The notes below the pieces were generated by a model. It was not told where the DNA came from, did not search any database, and saw nothing but the letters and a program-made list of their open reading frames with translations. The position numbers and the translations under genes are program-made. A DNA stretch of 60,731 bases from an uncultured Alphaproteobacteria bacterium (GTDB lineage: Bacteria; Pseudomonadota; Alphaproteobacteria; RF32; CAG-239): NCBI GenBank assembly GCA_944391415.1, contig CALXTM010000009.1, positions 1-60,731 of the forward strand, in the 5' to 3' direction. Shown here piece by piece: positions 34,051 to 42,021 of this stretch; position 1 is the stretch's first letter; each line of letters starts with the position of its first letter.

Positions 34051-34536
34051 ATGGAAGTTATCTTGCTTGAACACATTGAAAAATTGGGCAAAATGGGCGA
34101 AAAAGTTAATGTTAAAAACGGTTATGCCCGTAACTATTTGTTGCCTCAGGGCAAAGCTTTGCGCGCAACAGAGGCTAACTTGGCCGTTTATGAAAAACAA
34201 AAAGCCGAGTTGGAAGCTCATAACAAAAAATTGTTTGAAACCGCATCTCAGTTGGCAGAATCTCTTAAAGGTTTTTCGGCTGTGTTGATTCGTCAAGCTG
34301 CCGAAACCGGACAATTGTATGGCTCGGTTACCATCAGAGATATTGCCGCAGCTATTAAAGCTGCAGGATTTGCAGTTGAACGTCGTCAGGTATTTTTGGA
34401 CAAGACAATCAAAGATTTGGGTGTTTATCAGGTTAAATTGAATTTACATCCTGAGGTTACACAAACCATTTTGGTTAATGTTGCCAGAACCGACGATGAA
34501 GCCAAAAAACAGGCAAAAGCTTTTGAAAATGCCTAA
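34051..34536 (+). CDS. rplI: 50S ribosomal protein L9
   Basis: A 161-residue L9 protein: N-terminal domain (MEVILLEHIEKLGKMGEKVNVK..YARNYLLPQGKA, key residues LG--G---NVK-GYARN-L-P), the long connecting helix, and the C-terminal domain (LYGSVTIRDIAAAI..., ...HPEV). GAGGGAGAAAG precedes ATG 34051. Last gene of the ribosomal operon, followed by a terminator. Confidence 0.97.
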   Translation: MEVILLEHIEKLGKMGEKVNVKNGYARNYLLPQGKALRATEANLAVYEKQKAELEAHNKKLFETASQLAESLKGFSAVLIRQAAETGQLYGSVTIRDIAAAIKAAGFAVERRQVFLDKTIKDLGVYQVKLNLHPEVTQTILVNVARTDDEAKKQAKAFENA

Positions 34537-34554
34537 GGGTATTTCTTGAGTTTA

Positions 34555-34598
34555 ATTAAAAAAAGCTCCTTTGTAAAAAAGGAGCTTTTTTTAATTAA
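34555..34598. terminator. Bidirectional terminator after rplI
   Basis: A symmetric hairpin (core AGCTCCTT/AAGGAGCT, 34564-34571 with 34579-34586) flanked by A- and T-runs and by TTAATTAA on both sides. It ends rplI on the plus strand and overlaps the stop codon of the decayed flagellin gene on the minus strand. Confidence 0.85.
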
Positions 34599-34743
34599 AC
34601 AGGTTCAGGACGCTTTGCGCCGATTGCGCGGCCAAAGACAGCGAGTTGAGTGCCAGTTGCTGGCGTGTTTGCAGCGACAGATATTGGGCCGAGGGCTATG
34701 TCTCAATCCTTGAAACAACATCCTGTTGTATCCCTTTAAGTAC
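34591..34743 (-). pseudogene. Decayed flagellin gene, 3' end only
   Basis: Reading the minus strand from 34743, the frame encodes ...GIQQDVVSRIET, then an in-frame TAG (34696-34698), then SAQYLSLQTRQQLALNSL... and ...QSAQSVLNLFN before TAA at 34591. This is the conserved C-terminal D0 helix of flagellin (key Q--RQQLA--SLSLA--S-QSVL-LF). Only about 50 codons survive, with one stop and probably a small deletion, cut off at the terminator of the neighbouring AI-2E gene. The surviving 3' part (34600-34690) is much richer in GC than its surroundings, as expected from a highly expressed gene's codons or from transfer. Confidence 0.8.
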
Positions 34744-34783
34744 CTAAAAAAGAACTCGTGCGGTCAATTACTCCGCACGAGTT
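34741..34783 (-). terminator. Terminator of ndk-DUF2066-AI-2E operon
   Basis: A perfect 11-bp stem (34753-34763 with 34773-34783, 9-nt loop) followed on the minus strand by TTCTTTTTT, about 60 bases past the AI-2E stop. Confidence 0.85.
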
Positions 34784-34842
34784 TAGAATACCACCTAGAT
34801 CGTAAACAACAGGTTAATTCTTGGCATCATCAACAAACAAAA

Positions 34843-35910
34843 TTAGTCGCGGTAAAGAGAACTTTTTTTGTATTTGCTGATGGCAAAACGAACCAAAACA
34901 CCAATTATGGCGGCCATTGGAACGGCTATCATCAAACCTAAAAAGCCCAGTAAAACACCACCGGCCAACAAGGCAAACATAACCCATACCGGGTGCAAGC
35001 CAACCGAATCGCCAACCAATTTTGGGGTTAAGAAATTGCCCTCTAAAAACTGACCGACAAAGAAAACACCGGCAACTTGTGCAATCGGAATCCAACTGTC
35101 AAATTGGGCAAAGGCAATGGCCATCGCCGAGATAAAACCAACTATTGACCCGACATAGGGGATAAATGATATTACGCCGGCAATAAAACCAACCAACATT
35201 CCTAAATCAAGACCAACAAAAGTTAAACCTACGGCATAAAAAGTGCCAAGCAAAACACATACCGAAAGTTGACCGCGGATAAAAGAAGATATAATTTTAT
35301 CAATTGCTTTGGCTTGAGCTTCGATTTCTCTTTTGTAGAGTTTGGGCAACAGACTGTCGACTTTTTTGATGAAATTGTCCCAGTCTCGCAGCATATAAAA
35401 TGCAACTACCGGAGTAATTAACAAAAGCGATAAAATGTTAAACAAAGCATAGCCGCTGGTGATTAATTTGCGCAAAACACCGCCTAATAGTTTGAGCCCG
35501 TTTGACATGTTGCCTTGCAGATATTCGCTTATTTTTTCACGGCTAAAACTGGGGATGCGTTCTTGCAAGGCTAAAATGGCAGGCTCAATCTTTTTGCTGA
35601 GAGAGGTCATGTAGCCCGGAACCGAGTTGATAAATTGGGAGAGCTGTTCATCGATCATGCCGACAAGGGCAATAATGGCCGGAATCAAAATAACCGCAAC
35701 CAAAAACAAAACCAGAAAAGTGGCGGCTGTGCGTCCGATTTTAAGACGCTCGAATTTGCTGGCCAGAGGGTCTAACAAATAACCGATTACGATGCCTGCC
35801 ACAAACGGCAGTAATACCGAGCGCAAGATATATACCATAAGCGCAAAGAACCCGAAAAGAACTAGCCAAAATATCCAGTTTTTGTTTTCTGATTTGGTTG
35901 GTGAGGGCAT
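34843..35910 (-). CDS. AI-2E family (PerM-like) transporter
   Basis: A membrane protein of about 355 residues with eight or so helices: two at the N-terminus (about 15-60), a third at 65-90, a periplasmic or cytosolic helical segment, then the conserved C-terminal block LLGTFYAVGLTFVGLDLGMLVGFIAGVISFIPYVGS (key PY-G) and LEGNFLTPKLVGDSVGLHPV. Members export autoinducer-2 or exchange sodium for protons; the substrate here is unknown. I use ATG 35910, with GGAG 9 bases upstream. It follows DUF2066 by 4 bases. Confidence 0.85.
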   Translation of the reverse strand: MPSPTKSENKNWIFWLVLFGFFALMVYILRSVLLPFVAGIVIGYLLDPLASKFERLKIGRTAATFLVLFLVAVILIPAIIALVGMIDEQLSQFINSVPGYMTSLSKKIEPAILALQERIPSFSREKISEYLQGNMSNGLKLLGGVLRKLITSGYALFNILSLLLITPVVAFYMLRDWDNFIKKVDSLLPKLYKREIEAQAKAIDKIISSFIRGQLSVCVLLGTFYAVGLTFVGLDLGMLVGFIAGVISFIPYVGSIVGFISAMAIAFAQFDSWIPIAQVAGVFFVGQFLEGNFLTPKLVGDSVGLHPVWVMFALLAGGVLLGFLGLMIAVPMAAIIGVLVRFAISKYKKSSLYRD

Positions 35911-35914
35911 TGTG

Positions 35915-36970
35915 TCATTCTCCAATGTTGCGTAAAATCATATAATTGCCGCCGTTTTCAAGACGGTAGCCTTTTTGTAAAAGTTGACGTTGCAAAAAGC
36001 CAAGATCGCCACGATAACGAATTTTGAATTGGGCTTTGCCTTGCGCCATGGCTTGGACCTGCAAAGCAGCAACTTCAGGCAAACTTTTGATATTTTGCTC
36101 GGCCTCGATCCAGCGACCAAGCGATGAAAACGGATATAAAATTGTAAGCTCGCTTTCGTTGGCGATTTGTTGCGCGGTATCATCCAAAACTAATTGCTCT
36201 ATAAGCTGGCGTACCTCTGTAACGGCTTGGTTAAAAAGCGCGGCTCCGGAAGATTTGGCCCCGGCAACTTTCAGAGTTTGATGTTTGCCAGAAAGCGAAG
36301 ATATATCTATTTTTAGGCCTTCGACTCCGTCATAGGTGGCATCAAGCACATAGACATCACTGGCGCCTGACATACGCATGACTTTTGAGAGAGCAGTCGT
36401 ATCGATTGTTGCGGCTTTAACTGCGTCTAAAGCCTCTGTGTTGCCGCTTGAACTTTGAATCGGAAAAATTTTGACGGCAGAGAGGCTGCCTGAGTTGTCC
36501 CAAGCTTGTTTCCAAGGGTTGTCAACCTCCCATAGAAGAGGCGTGTCGTCGCTGAATTCCCTAAACAAAGGAATAACCATGATTGAGGAGTTGTTGCGAG
36601 AAATTAGAGGAATGTTGCGCTCTTTCATGTATTCTTTGAGCAAGTCTTCGTTGACAATAATACGTAAATCGGCAATGTAGCGAACGGCAGAATTTTGCTC
36701 GCTGATAACCGATGTCTCTTTGATGAAATTGATGAGTTGTGCATCGGTCATGGCGGAAATGCGCTTAACTCCGTCTTGGGTCGAAATGCGACCGGCAACC
36801 GCCGTAACCGCAGCACGAGTTGCGTTGGTCATGGCTTTTTCGCGAGCAATAGAAGCATTTTCGTCGGTTACATCAACCTTAATTTCAACCGTAAAACGCT
36901 CATCGGCAGCCTGAGCCGAAAAGCTTAACAGTAGGGCAAAAGCACAAAAAAACGAAATAAGTTTGGACAA
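35915..36970 (-). CDS. DUF2066 periplasmic protein
   Basis: A 351-residue protein with a signal peptide (cleavage near AQA-ADE, about residue 21) followed by the DUF2066 pattern: EIKVDVTDENASIAREKAMTNATRAA with key residues A---A---A---A, and later a mixed strand region ending RLENGGNYMIL. The family often precedes an AI-2E transporter in alphaproteobacteria, as here. A TTG start (36970) is the only choice before an upstream in-frame stop and has a weak ribosome site. Function unknown. Confidence 0.75.
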   Translation of the reverse strand: MSKLISFFCAFALLLSFSAQAADERFTVEIKVDVTDENASIAREKAMTNATRAAVTAVAGRISTQDGVKRISAMTDAQLINFIKETSVISEQNSAVRYIADLRIIVNEDLLKEYMKERNIPLISRNNSSIMVIPLFREFSDDTPLLWEVDNPWKQAWDNSGSLSAVKIFPIQSSSGNTEALDAVKAATIDTTALSKVMRMSGASDVYVLDATYDGVEGLKIDISSLSGKHQTLKVAGAKSSGAALFNQAVTEVRQLIEQLVLDDTAQQIANESELTILYPFSSLGRWIEAEQNIKSLPEVAALQVQAMAQGKAQFKIRYRGDLGFLQRQLLQKGYRLENGGNYMILRNIGE

Positions 36971-36985
36971 TCTTTAAGGCTCCGT

Positions 36986-37399
36986 CTAAAAAATGTCAAT
37001 GTTGCTGAAAAAATAGCTGATTTCGCGGGCAGCACTTTTGGGCGAATCCGAACCGTGAACGGAATTTTTGTCAATTGACAAAGCATAGGTTTTGCGAATT
37101 GTACCTTCCTCGGCAACGGCCGGGTTGGTTGCGCCCATGATTTTGCGGTAGCGAGTAATGGCATCGTCAGCCTCAAGTACTTGAACAATTATCGGGGCAG
37201 AACTCATAAATTTGACAAGATTGTCGAAAAATGATTTGCCTTTGTGTTCGGCATAAAAACCTTCGGCTTGAGCCGGTGAAAGCTGGATCATTTTTTGGGC
37301 AACAATTTTGAGACCGGCATCTTCAATCATGGAATTTATTTTGCCGGTGATGTTGCGGGTGGTGGCATCGGGTTTGATTATAGAAAGAGTTCTTTCCAT
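36986..37399 (-). CDS. ndk: Nucleoside diphosphate kinase
   Basis: Transfers the gamma phosphate among nucleoside triphosphates. The 137-residue protein has the whole family pattern: [12 protein letters not shown] (1-13), the Kpn loop region and the active site NSVHGSDS with phosphohistidine His115. AGGAG precedes ATG 37399. First gene of a three-gene unit with DUF2066 and AI-2E, divergent from pta. Confidence 0.96.
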   Translation of the reverse strand: MERTLSIIKPDATTRNITGKINSMIEDAGLKIVAQKMIQLSPAQAEGFYAEHKGKSFFDNLVKFMSSAPIIVQVLEADDAITRYRKIMGATNPAVAEEGTIRKTYALSIDKNSVHGSDSPKSAAREISYFFSNIDIF

Positions 37400-37446
37400 C
37401 TGTTTTCTCCTAATAAACTAAAAATTTATAAGCAAGATATAATACT

Positions 37447-37485
37447 TTATCCAAATAATCAAAAGATATTTTGACTTTTGGATAA
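37447..37485. promoter_or_regulatory. Inverted repeat in the ndk/pta divergent region
   Basis: TTATCCAAA (37447-37455) and TTTGGATAA (37477-37485) form a perfect 9-bp inverted repeat with 21 bases between the arms. The right arm lies in the spacer of a possible pta promoter (TTGACT 37471-37476, 17 bases, TTTATT). A dimeric regulator could bind both arms; no regulator is identified. Confidence 0.35.
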
Positions 37486-37537
37486 GAAAGTTGTTTATTA
37501 TAGCAAAAACAATTTTATATAAATGAAAGGCATGATT

Positions 37538-38521
37538 ATGAAAAGGTTTATTGACGAGGTAATTAGCAAAGCACAAAGTGCTTATAAAACAATTGTCCTG
37601 CCGGAAGGAGATGATGAGCGCGTATTGGATGCCGCAAGAATATTGACGGATCAAAAAATTGCCAAAGTGATTTTGTTGGGTGATGTAGAAAAAATTAAAG
37701 CAAAAGGAAAAAATGTCGAGGGAATACAAGTTATTGATCCCGAAAAGTCAGATAAACTTAATCAATATGCCGAGTTATTTTATGAATTACGCAAAGAAAA
37801 AGGCGTAAGCAAAGAAGAGGCTTTGGCAAAGGCTAAAGATGCAAATTATTTTGCGACGTTGATGGTAAAAAGCGGTGATGCCGACGGAATGGTATCAGGG
37901 GCGGTACACTCTACCGCAGATACGGTGCGTCCGGCTTTGCAAATTGTTAAATCGGCTCGCAAGGATATGAATGTTTCATCGTTTTTCTTGATGAATAAGG
38001 GAGAGCAAACTTTGGTGTTTGCAGATTGCGCAATTACTCCTAACCCAACCGACCAGGAGCTGGCAAATATTGCTATTCAGGCAGGGCAAACGGCTGTGAG
38101 ATTTGGTATTAAACCTGATGTGGCAATGTTGTCTTATTCGTCTTATGGATCGGGCAAGGGCGAAACGGTGGAAAAAGTACAGCGTGCGGTGAAAATTGCC
38201 AAGGAAATGGCAGCATCCGATGAGTTTAAAAGTTTTGAGATTAATGTCGATGGAGAGTTGCAGGCTGATGCGGCTTTGGTTGAGACTGTGGCAAAATTGA
38301 AAGCCCCGACAAGTAGTGTTGCCGGACATGCCAAAGTTTTGGTCTTCCCGGATTTAAATGCCGGAAATATTGCTTATAAATTAGTGCAAAGACTGGGCGG
38401 ATATGAAGCATATGGTCCGGTGTTGCAGGGGCTGCGTGCGCCTATTAATGATTTGTCGCGCGGTTGCTCGGCCAACGATATTGTTTGCACAGTAGCTTTG
38501 ACTGCTGTTCAGGTAAGTTAG
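37538..38521 (+). CDS. pta: Phosphate acetyltransferase
   Basis: Converts acetyl-CoA and phosphate to acetyl phosphate. The protein of about 327 residues is the short, single-domain form (no N-terminal DRTGG/P-loop part): IVLPEGDDERVL, SGDADGMVSGAVHSTADTVRPALQ with key SGDADG-VSGA, FADCAITPNP and LVFPDLNAGNIAYKLVQRL. ATG 37538 has AAAGG 7 bases upstream; upstream ATGs at 37523 and 37532 are poorly spaced. It is followed 28 bases later by ackA, completing the acetate/ATP pathway. Confidence 0.95.
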   Translation: MKRFIDEVISKAQSAYKTIVLPEGDDERVLDAARILTDQKIAKVILLGDVEKIKAKGKNVEGIQVIDPEKSDKLNQYAELFYELRKEKGVSKEEALAKAKDANYFATLMVKSGDADGMVSGAVHSTADTVRPALQIVKSARKDMNVSSFFLMNKGEQTLVFADCAITPNPTDQELANIAIQAGQTAVRFGIKPDVAMLSYSSYGSGKGETVEKVQRAVKIAKEMAASDEFKSFEINVDGELQADAALVETVAKLKAPTSSVAGHAKVLVFPDLNAGNIAYKLVQRLGGYEAYGPVLQGLRAPINDLSRGCSANDIVCTVALTAVQVS

Positions 38522-38549
38522 TTTTGAATTTTGGTTTAAGGATAAAAAT

Positions 38550-39731
38550 ATGCAAAAAATTTTGGTGTTGAATTCGGGTTCATCTTCTTTGAAATACCAA
38601 TTGTTTGATGTGGAAGGTGAGGTATATAAGGTTGTAGCTAAAGGTTTGGCTGAAAGAATAGGAATCGACGGCGCTAAAGTCAGTATAAAATATGCCGACG
38701 GTACCAAAAAAGAAGTGGTTACACCGTTGCCTACTCATACTGAAGCTTTGAGAGAAGTATTTGATTTGTTGTTGTGCGGTGCGATAAACAGCTTGAACGA
38801 AATATCTGCAGTCGGGCACAGAATTGTACATGGAGGCGAAATCTTCAAAGAATCGGTTTTGCTGAATGAAACTTCAATTAATGCTATTGAGGATTTGTCG
38901 GCATTGGCTCCGTTGCACAATCCTGCTGCGGTTTTGGGAATAAGAGCCGTGCAGGCATTGTTGCCTAATGTGGCACAAACGGCAGTGTTTGATACGGCGT
39001 TTCATCAAAGTATGCCTAAAGAAGCTTTTCTGTATGGTTTGCCTTTGGAACAATATACCAAACATCAAATTCGTCGCTATGGTATGCACGGGACATCGCA
39101 TCGATATATAGCTGAGGAAACAGCAAAAATTATCGGCGAAAATAAGAAAATTATTTCGTGCCATTTGGGCAACGGTGCGTCGATTGCAGCAATTAAAGAC
39201 GGAAAATGTGTCGACACGTCAATGGGATTTACCCCACTGGCCGGTATTATCATGGGAACACGCTCAGGTGATATTGACCCTTATATTCCGCTGCATATTA
39301 TGAAAGAGCAAAATTTGAATGCCGATGAGGTTAATATATTGCTGAATAAAAAGAGCGGAATGCTTGGATTGACAGGGTTTTCGGATATGCGTGATGTTGA
39401 GGCGGCATATCTTAAAAAAGAAAAAAATGCAGTGGTCGGTATGCAAACCTATGTATATAGTATTGTCAAATTTATCGGAAGCTATATTGCGGCGATGGGC
39501 GGAGTGGACGCAATCGTATTTACAGCCGGAATCGGCGAAAACTCTCCGATTATTAGGAAATTGGTGTTGGAGAGATTGAGCTATTTGGGCATTGAGATTG
39601 ATGAAGATGCCAATAATCGTCGCGGTGGAATTGAGGAGATATCTACTAAAAACTCAAAGGTCAGAGCTTTTGTAATTCCGACAGACGAGGAAATGATGAT
39701 TGCCAAAGATACGGTTGCATTGACAGCATAA
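38550..39731 (+). CDS. ackA: Acetate kinase
   Basis: Makes acetate and ATP from acetyl phosphate. The 393-residue protein shows VLNSGSSSLKYQLF at the start, GHRIVHGGE (about 89-97), FDTAFH (about 146-151), the nucleotide-site HLGNGASIAAIKDG, TPLAGIIMGTRSGDIDP, and the C-terminal FTAGIGENS. AAGGA lies upstream of ATG 38550. Second gene of pta-ackA, closed by a terminator. With HydE it indicates fermentation with acetate and possibly hydrogen as products. Confidence 0.97.
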   Translation: MQKILVLNSGSSSLKYQLFDVEGEVYKVVAKGLAERIGIDGAKVSIKYADGTKKEVVTPLPTHTEALREVFDLLLCGAINSLNEISAVGHRIVHGGEIFKESVLLNETSINAIEDLSALAPLHNPAAVLGIRAVQALLPNVAQTAVFDTAFHQSMPKEAFLYGLPLEQYTKHQIRRYGMHGTSHRYIAEETAKIIGENKKIISCHLGNGASIAAIKDGKCVDTSMGFTPLAGIIMGTRSGDIDPYIPLHIMKEQNLNADEVNILLNKKSGMLGLTGFSDMRDVEAAYLKKEKNAVVGMQTYVYSIVKFIGSYIAAMGGVDAIVFTAGIGENSPIIRKLVLERLSYLGIEIDEDANNRRGGIEEISTKNSKVRAFVIPTDEEMMIAKDTVALTA

Positions 39732-39750
39732 GGGTTGACGGCAAGGTATT

Positions 39751-39789
39751 AAAAAACAGCTCTGCATTTTACGCAGAGCTGTTTTTTTT
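39751..39789. terminator. Bidirectional terminator between ackA and the DUF192 gene
   Basis: Stem CAGCTCTGC/GCAGAGCTG flanked by A6 and T9, 20 bases past ackA and 5 bases before the DUF192 stop; it serves both convergent genes. Confidence 0.85.
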
Positions 39790-39793
39790 TAAT

Positions 39794-40510
39794 TTATGGA
39801 TTTGGCACCGGCAACTTAATTGGCCCTGATGGCTGGGTGGTAGATGTTTGATCAGCAACCGGGGCATTGGGTCCTTTGGGAATTATAGGTCCTGCAGCCG
39901 GAGCATTGGGTCCTTTGGGGATTACCGGTCCTGCAACCGGAGCATTGGGTCCTTTGGGGATTACCGGTCCTGCAGCCGGAGCATTGGGTCCTTTGGGAAT
40001 TATAGGTCCTGCGGCAGAGGCACCTGGTTGCTGGGGCAAAGGAGTGTCGGAAAGGGTGGTAAGATTATTAAAAATGGCGTGGTTTATTTTGTCACCGACT
40101 TTGATGCCATAGCGTTTTACTTGGCCGGCGTTCAACTCGATTACGGCGCGTACAGGATCACGCGAGAGAATAATGTCTTCAGACATCGGAGTGGCGTTTT
40201 CTTTGATCATGCTGATGGTGGCATCGGGAGCGATGAACAACATATCCAGAGATATTTTGGTGTTTTTCATCCACATGCCGGTAGGACGCACCGGGTAGAT
40301 GCTGAATATCATACCATTGTTTAACGGCATCTGGGTGCGATACATAAGCCCGGTTTGTAATTCTTTGGGAGTTTGGGCTAATTCAACATTGAAGCGAATT
40401 TCGCCGTTTGACGTATTAATAACCAGCGGAGTTGTAGGCTTTTGCTCGATCTCCTCGGAGCAAGCAAATAAAAAAACGGCAGCAAAAATGGCAGAAAGAG
40501 TTTTTAACAT
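39794..40510 (-). CDS. DUF192 lipoprotein with proline-rich tandem-repeat tail
   Basis: A 238-residue lipoprotein (lipobox LFAC, Cys17). Residues 27-150 form a DUF192 domain: NVELAQTPKELQTGLMYR, NNGMIFSIYP, GMWMKNTKISLDMLFI (key residues G-MWMKNT--PLD-LFI), ending KVGDKINH. The family is widespread with unknown function. Residues 165-225 are four or more copies of a 13-residue unit GPIIPKGPNAPAA (variants V/I, A/V), encoded by 39-bp tandem repeats. Such a Pro/Gly-rich tail could span or bind the cell wall; that is inference. Convergent with ackA. Confidence 0.85.
   Translation of the reverse strand: MLKTLSAIFAAVFLFACSEEIEQKPTTPLVINTSNGEIRFNVELAQTPKELQTGLMYRTQMPLNNGMIFSIYPVRPTGMWMKNTKISLDMLFIAPDATISMIKENATPMSEDIILSRDPVRAVIELNAGQVKRYGIKVGDKINHAIFNNLTTLSDTPLPQQPGASAAGPIIPKGPNAPAAGPVIPKGPNAPVAGPVIPKGPNAPAAGPIIPKGPNAPVADQTSTTQPSGPIKLPVPNP
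39861..40016. repeat. 39-bp tandem repeat, four copies, inside the DUF192 gene
   Basis: Units 39861-39899, 39900-39938, 39939-39977 and 39978-40016, nearly identical and in frame. Copy number could vary by slippage and change the length of the Pro-rich tail by 13 residues per unit. Confidence 0.85.
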
Positions 40511-40523
40511 TATTTTATTCTCC

Positions 40524-41063
40524 TTATTTCTTGGAATTTAATTTGCGAGGATGCCAGGCCGAAACACGGACAGGTCCGTGTTGAGATAACATGATTTTTG
40601 AGGAAGGATTCGATAAATCAGACGAATGTTTTTCTTTGATGGATGATGCAAAAGAATCGGCAAGACGAATTACATCAACAATAACATCTCTCTCGGGACG
40701 GTAAGATTGTTTCCAGCAGTCAAGCGAAATGATAAAACGATTGAGTTGTGGTTCATCCTGATGACTGTATTTTTGCCAAATCAGCTCAAGAAAATCATTG
40801 GTCGAGGCATCAAACGACGGTTTGGCCATTAACGGAAGCCCAAACTGCATAATGGTGCGAATATTAGGCTCGTAAAAACCGGAACGTCCGCAAACAAATA
40901 ACGATGGCATCAGACAATGGCCGGATTTGAGAGCAAAGTGAATTTGAGCAAGAAAAAGTAAATGCTGAATTTTGGCCTCAGGCAATACGGTCCCTTCGGT
41001 CTGAGCGCGTTGACAAAGCCAGTTGGTGATGTCAAGGGCAGAGGTTATTTTTCGGTCGGTCAT
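40524..41063 (-). CDS. Panacea/DUF4065 (SocA-like) domain protein
   Basis: A 179-residue protein whose first 85 residues fit the Panacea domain: ALDITNWLCQRAQ, then KIQHLLFLAQIHFALKSGHCLMPSLFVCGRSGFYEP, matching the K(L)Q(K)LLYFAQ...G.PL....F....GP.. pattern with several changes. Panacea proteins include SocA, a proteolysis adaptor/antitoxin in Caulobacter, and other antitoxins. No toxin gene is adjacent (next are the DUF192 lipoprotein and a divergent OmpA-like gene), so an orphan or adaptor role is possible. The family call is moderate. Confidence 0.5.
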   Translation of the reverse strand: MTDRKITSALDITNWLCQRAQTEGTVLPEAKIQHLLFLAQIHFALKSGHCLMPSLFVCGRSGFYEPNIRTIMQFGLPLMAKPSFDASTNDFLELIWQKYSHQDEPQLNRFIISLDCWKQSYRPERDVIVDVIRLADSFASSIKEKHSSDLSNPSSKIMLSQHGPVRVSAWHPRKLNSKK

Positions 41064-41252
41064 GGCGGCTCCAATCGTATAATTAACGTGACAAAAATTA
41101 TAATACAGTTACAATAAATTACAAATGATATTTGAGAGATAATCACTTGTTGATGTAATTTTTGCTAAAAAGTAAGTTTTTGTTCTTGTGAAAAAATAAG
41201 AAATGTTTTATCTTGCCAAGAGTATGTTCTTTTGGGAGTGAGGTTAATAAAA

Positions 41253-42014
41253 ATGCTGTTGCAAAAAAGTTTGAAAATGTTAGGTGCGTTTTTGGTCGCA
41301 GGTGTTATGCTTGGCGGGTGCTCAAGTATGGTGTTTCCCGATTTTGAAGATGATAATAGCGAGGTTATAATTCATGAGGGCGGCAAAGTTGAAATTCGTA
41401 AAGTGAATGAAGACGGAGTGTTGGTATCCGACAAGGAAAATGCCGCTTATGAAGATGAAAATGAGGCCGAAGGTGCTGAAGAAAAAACAGAAGAAACCGA
41501 GGACAAAAAGGCTGAGGTTGAACAAGTGATGCCGGCAAGAACCGTAGAGGTTAAAAAAGAAAGCATAGAGCCGATAGAAGATGACAGCACGAAAGTTGCT
41601 AAAGGAAAGACAGATGAAAGCACTAAAGCAGCTCCAAAAGAAGACAAAGTGCCGACAATGCATTATCTGGCAGCAACTATATATTTTGAAAACGGCGGAG
41701 CTGTGGTCGGCAGTTCATATAACAAAATTTTGCGCAATATAGCTAAACTGGTAAAAGAAAATGATGCCATGGTTACCGTGTACGGATTTGCATCGTCAAG
41801 AACCAGAGATACAGATCCCGTAAGCCATAAATTGGCCAACTTTAATGTCTCGGCTGAGAGGGCTCAAAACACGGCAAAAGCTTTGCGCAGAATGGGTGTG
41901 CCGGCTGATAAAATAATTACACAGGCTTTGTCGGATTCAATGCCTCTTTATCAAGAAGTTATGCCCGAGGGAGAGCGCTTAAATCGTCGAGCTGAAATAT
42001 ATTTGACATATTAA
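41253..42014 (+). CDS. OmpA-family (Pal-like) lipoprotein
   Basis: A 253-residue lipoprotein (lipobox LGGC, Cys near 23) with a long acidic, lysine/glutamate-rich linker (30-135) and a C-terminal OmpA domain (about 140-253): ATIYFENGGAVVG, VYGFASSRTRD, NVSAERAQNTAKALRRMGVPADKI (key residues N-S--RA--V---L---GV) and a terminal LNRRAEIYL. Such domains bind peptidoglycan and tether the outer membrane. ATG 41253 has GTGAGG about 9 bases upstream. It precedes recJ by 7 bases, an odd functional pairing. Confidence 0.82.
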   Translation: MLLQKSLKMLGAFLVAGVMLGGCSSMVFPDFEDDNSEVIIHEGGKVEIRKVNEDGVLVSDKENAAYEDENEAEGAEEKTEETEDKKAEVEQVMPARTVEVKKESIEPIEDDSTKVAKGKTDESTKAAPKEDKVPTMHYLAATIYFENGGAVVGSSYNKILRNIAKLVKENDAMVTVYGFASSRTRDTDPVSHKLANFNVSAERAQNTAKALRRMGVPADKIITQALSDSMPLYQEVMPEGERLNRRAEIYLTY

Positions 42015-42021
42015 GCTGTTG

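Noticed and set aside
34741..34842. Possible small RNA gene in the AI-2E to flagellin gap
   Set aside because: The strong hairpin with T-run is explained as the terminator of the AI-2E operon, and the rest is flagellin remnant.
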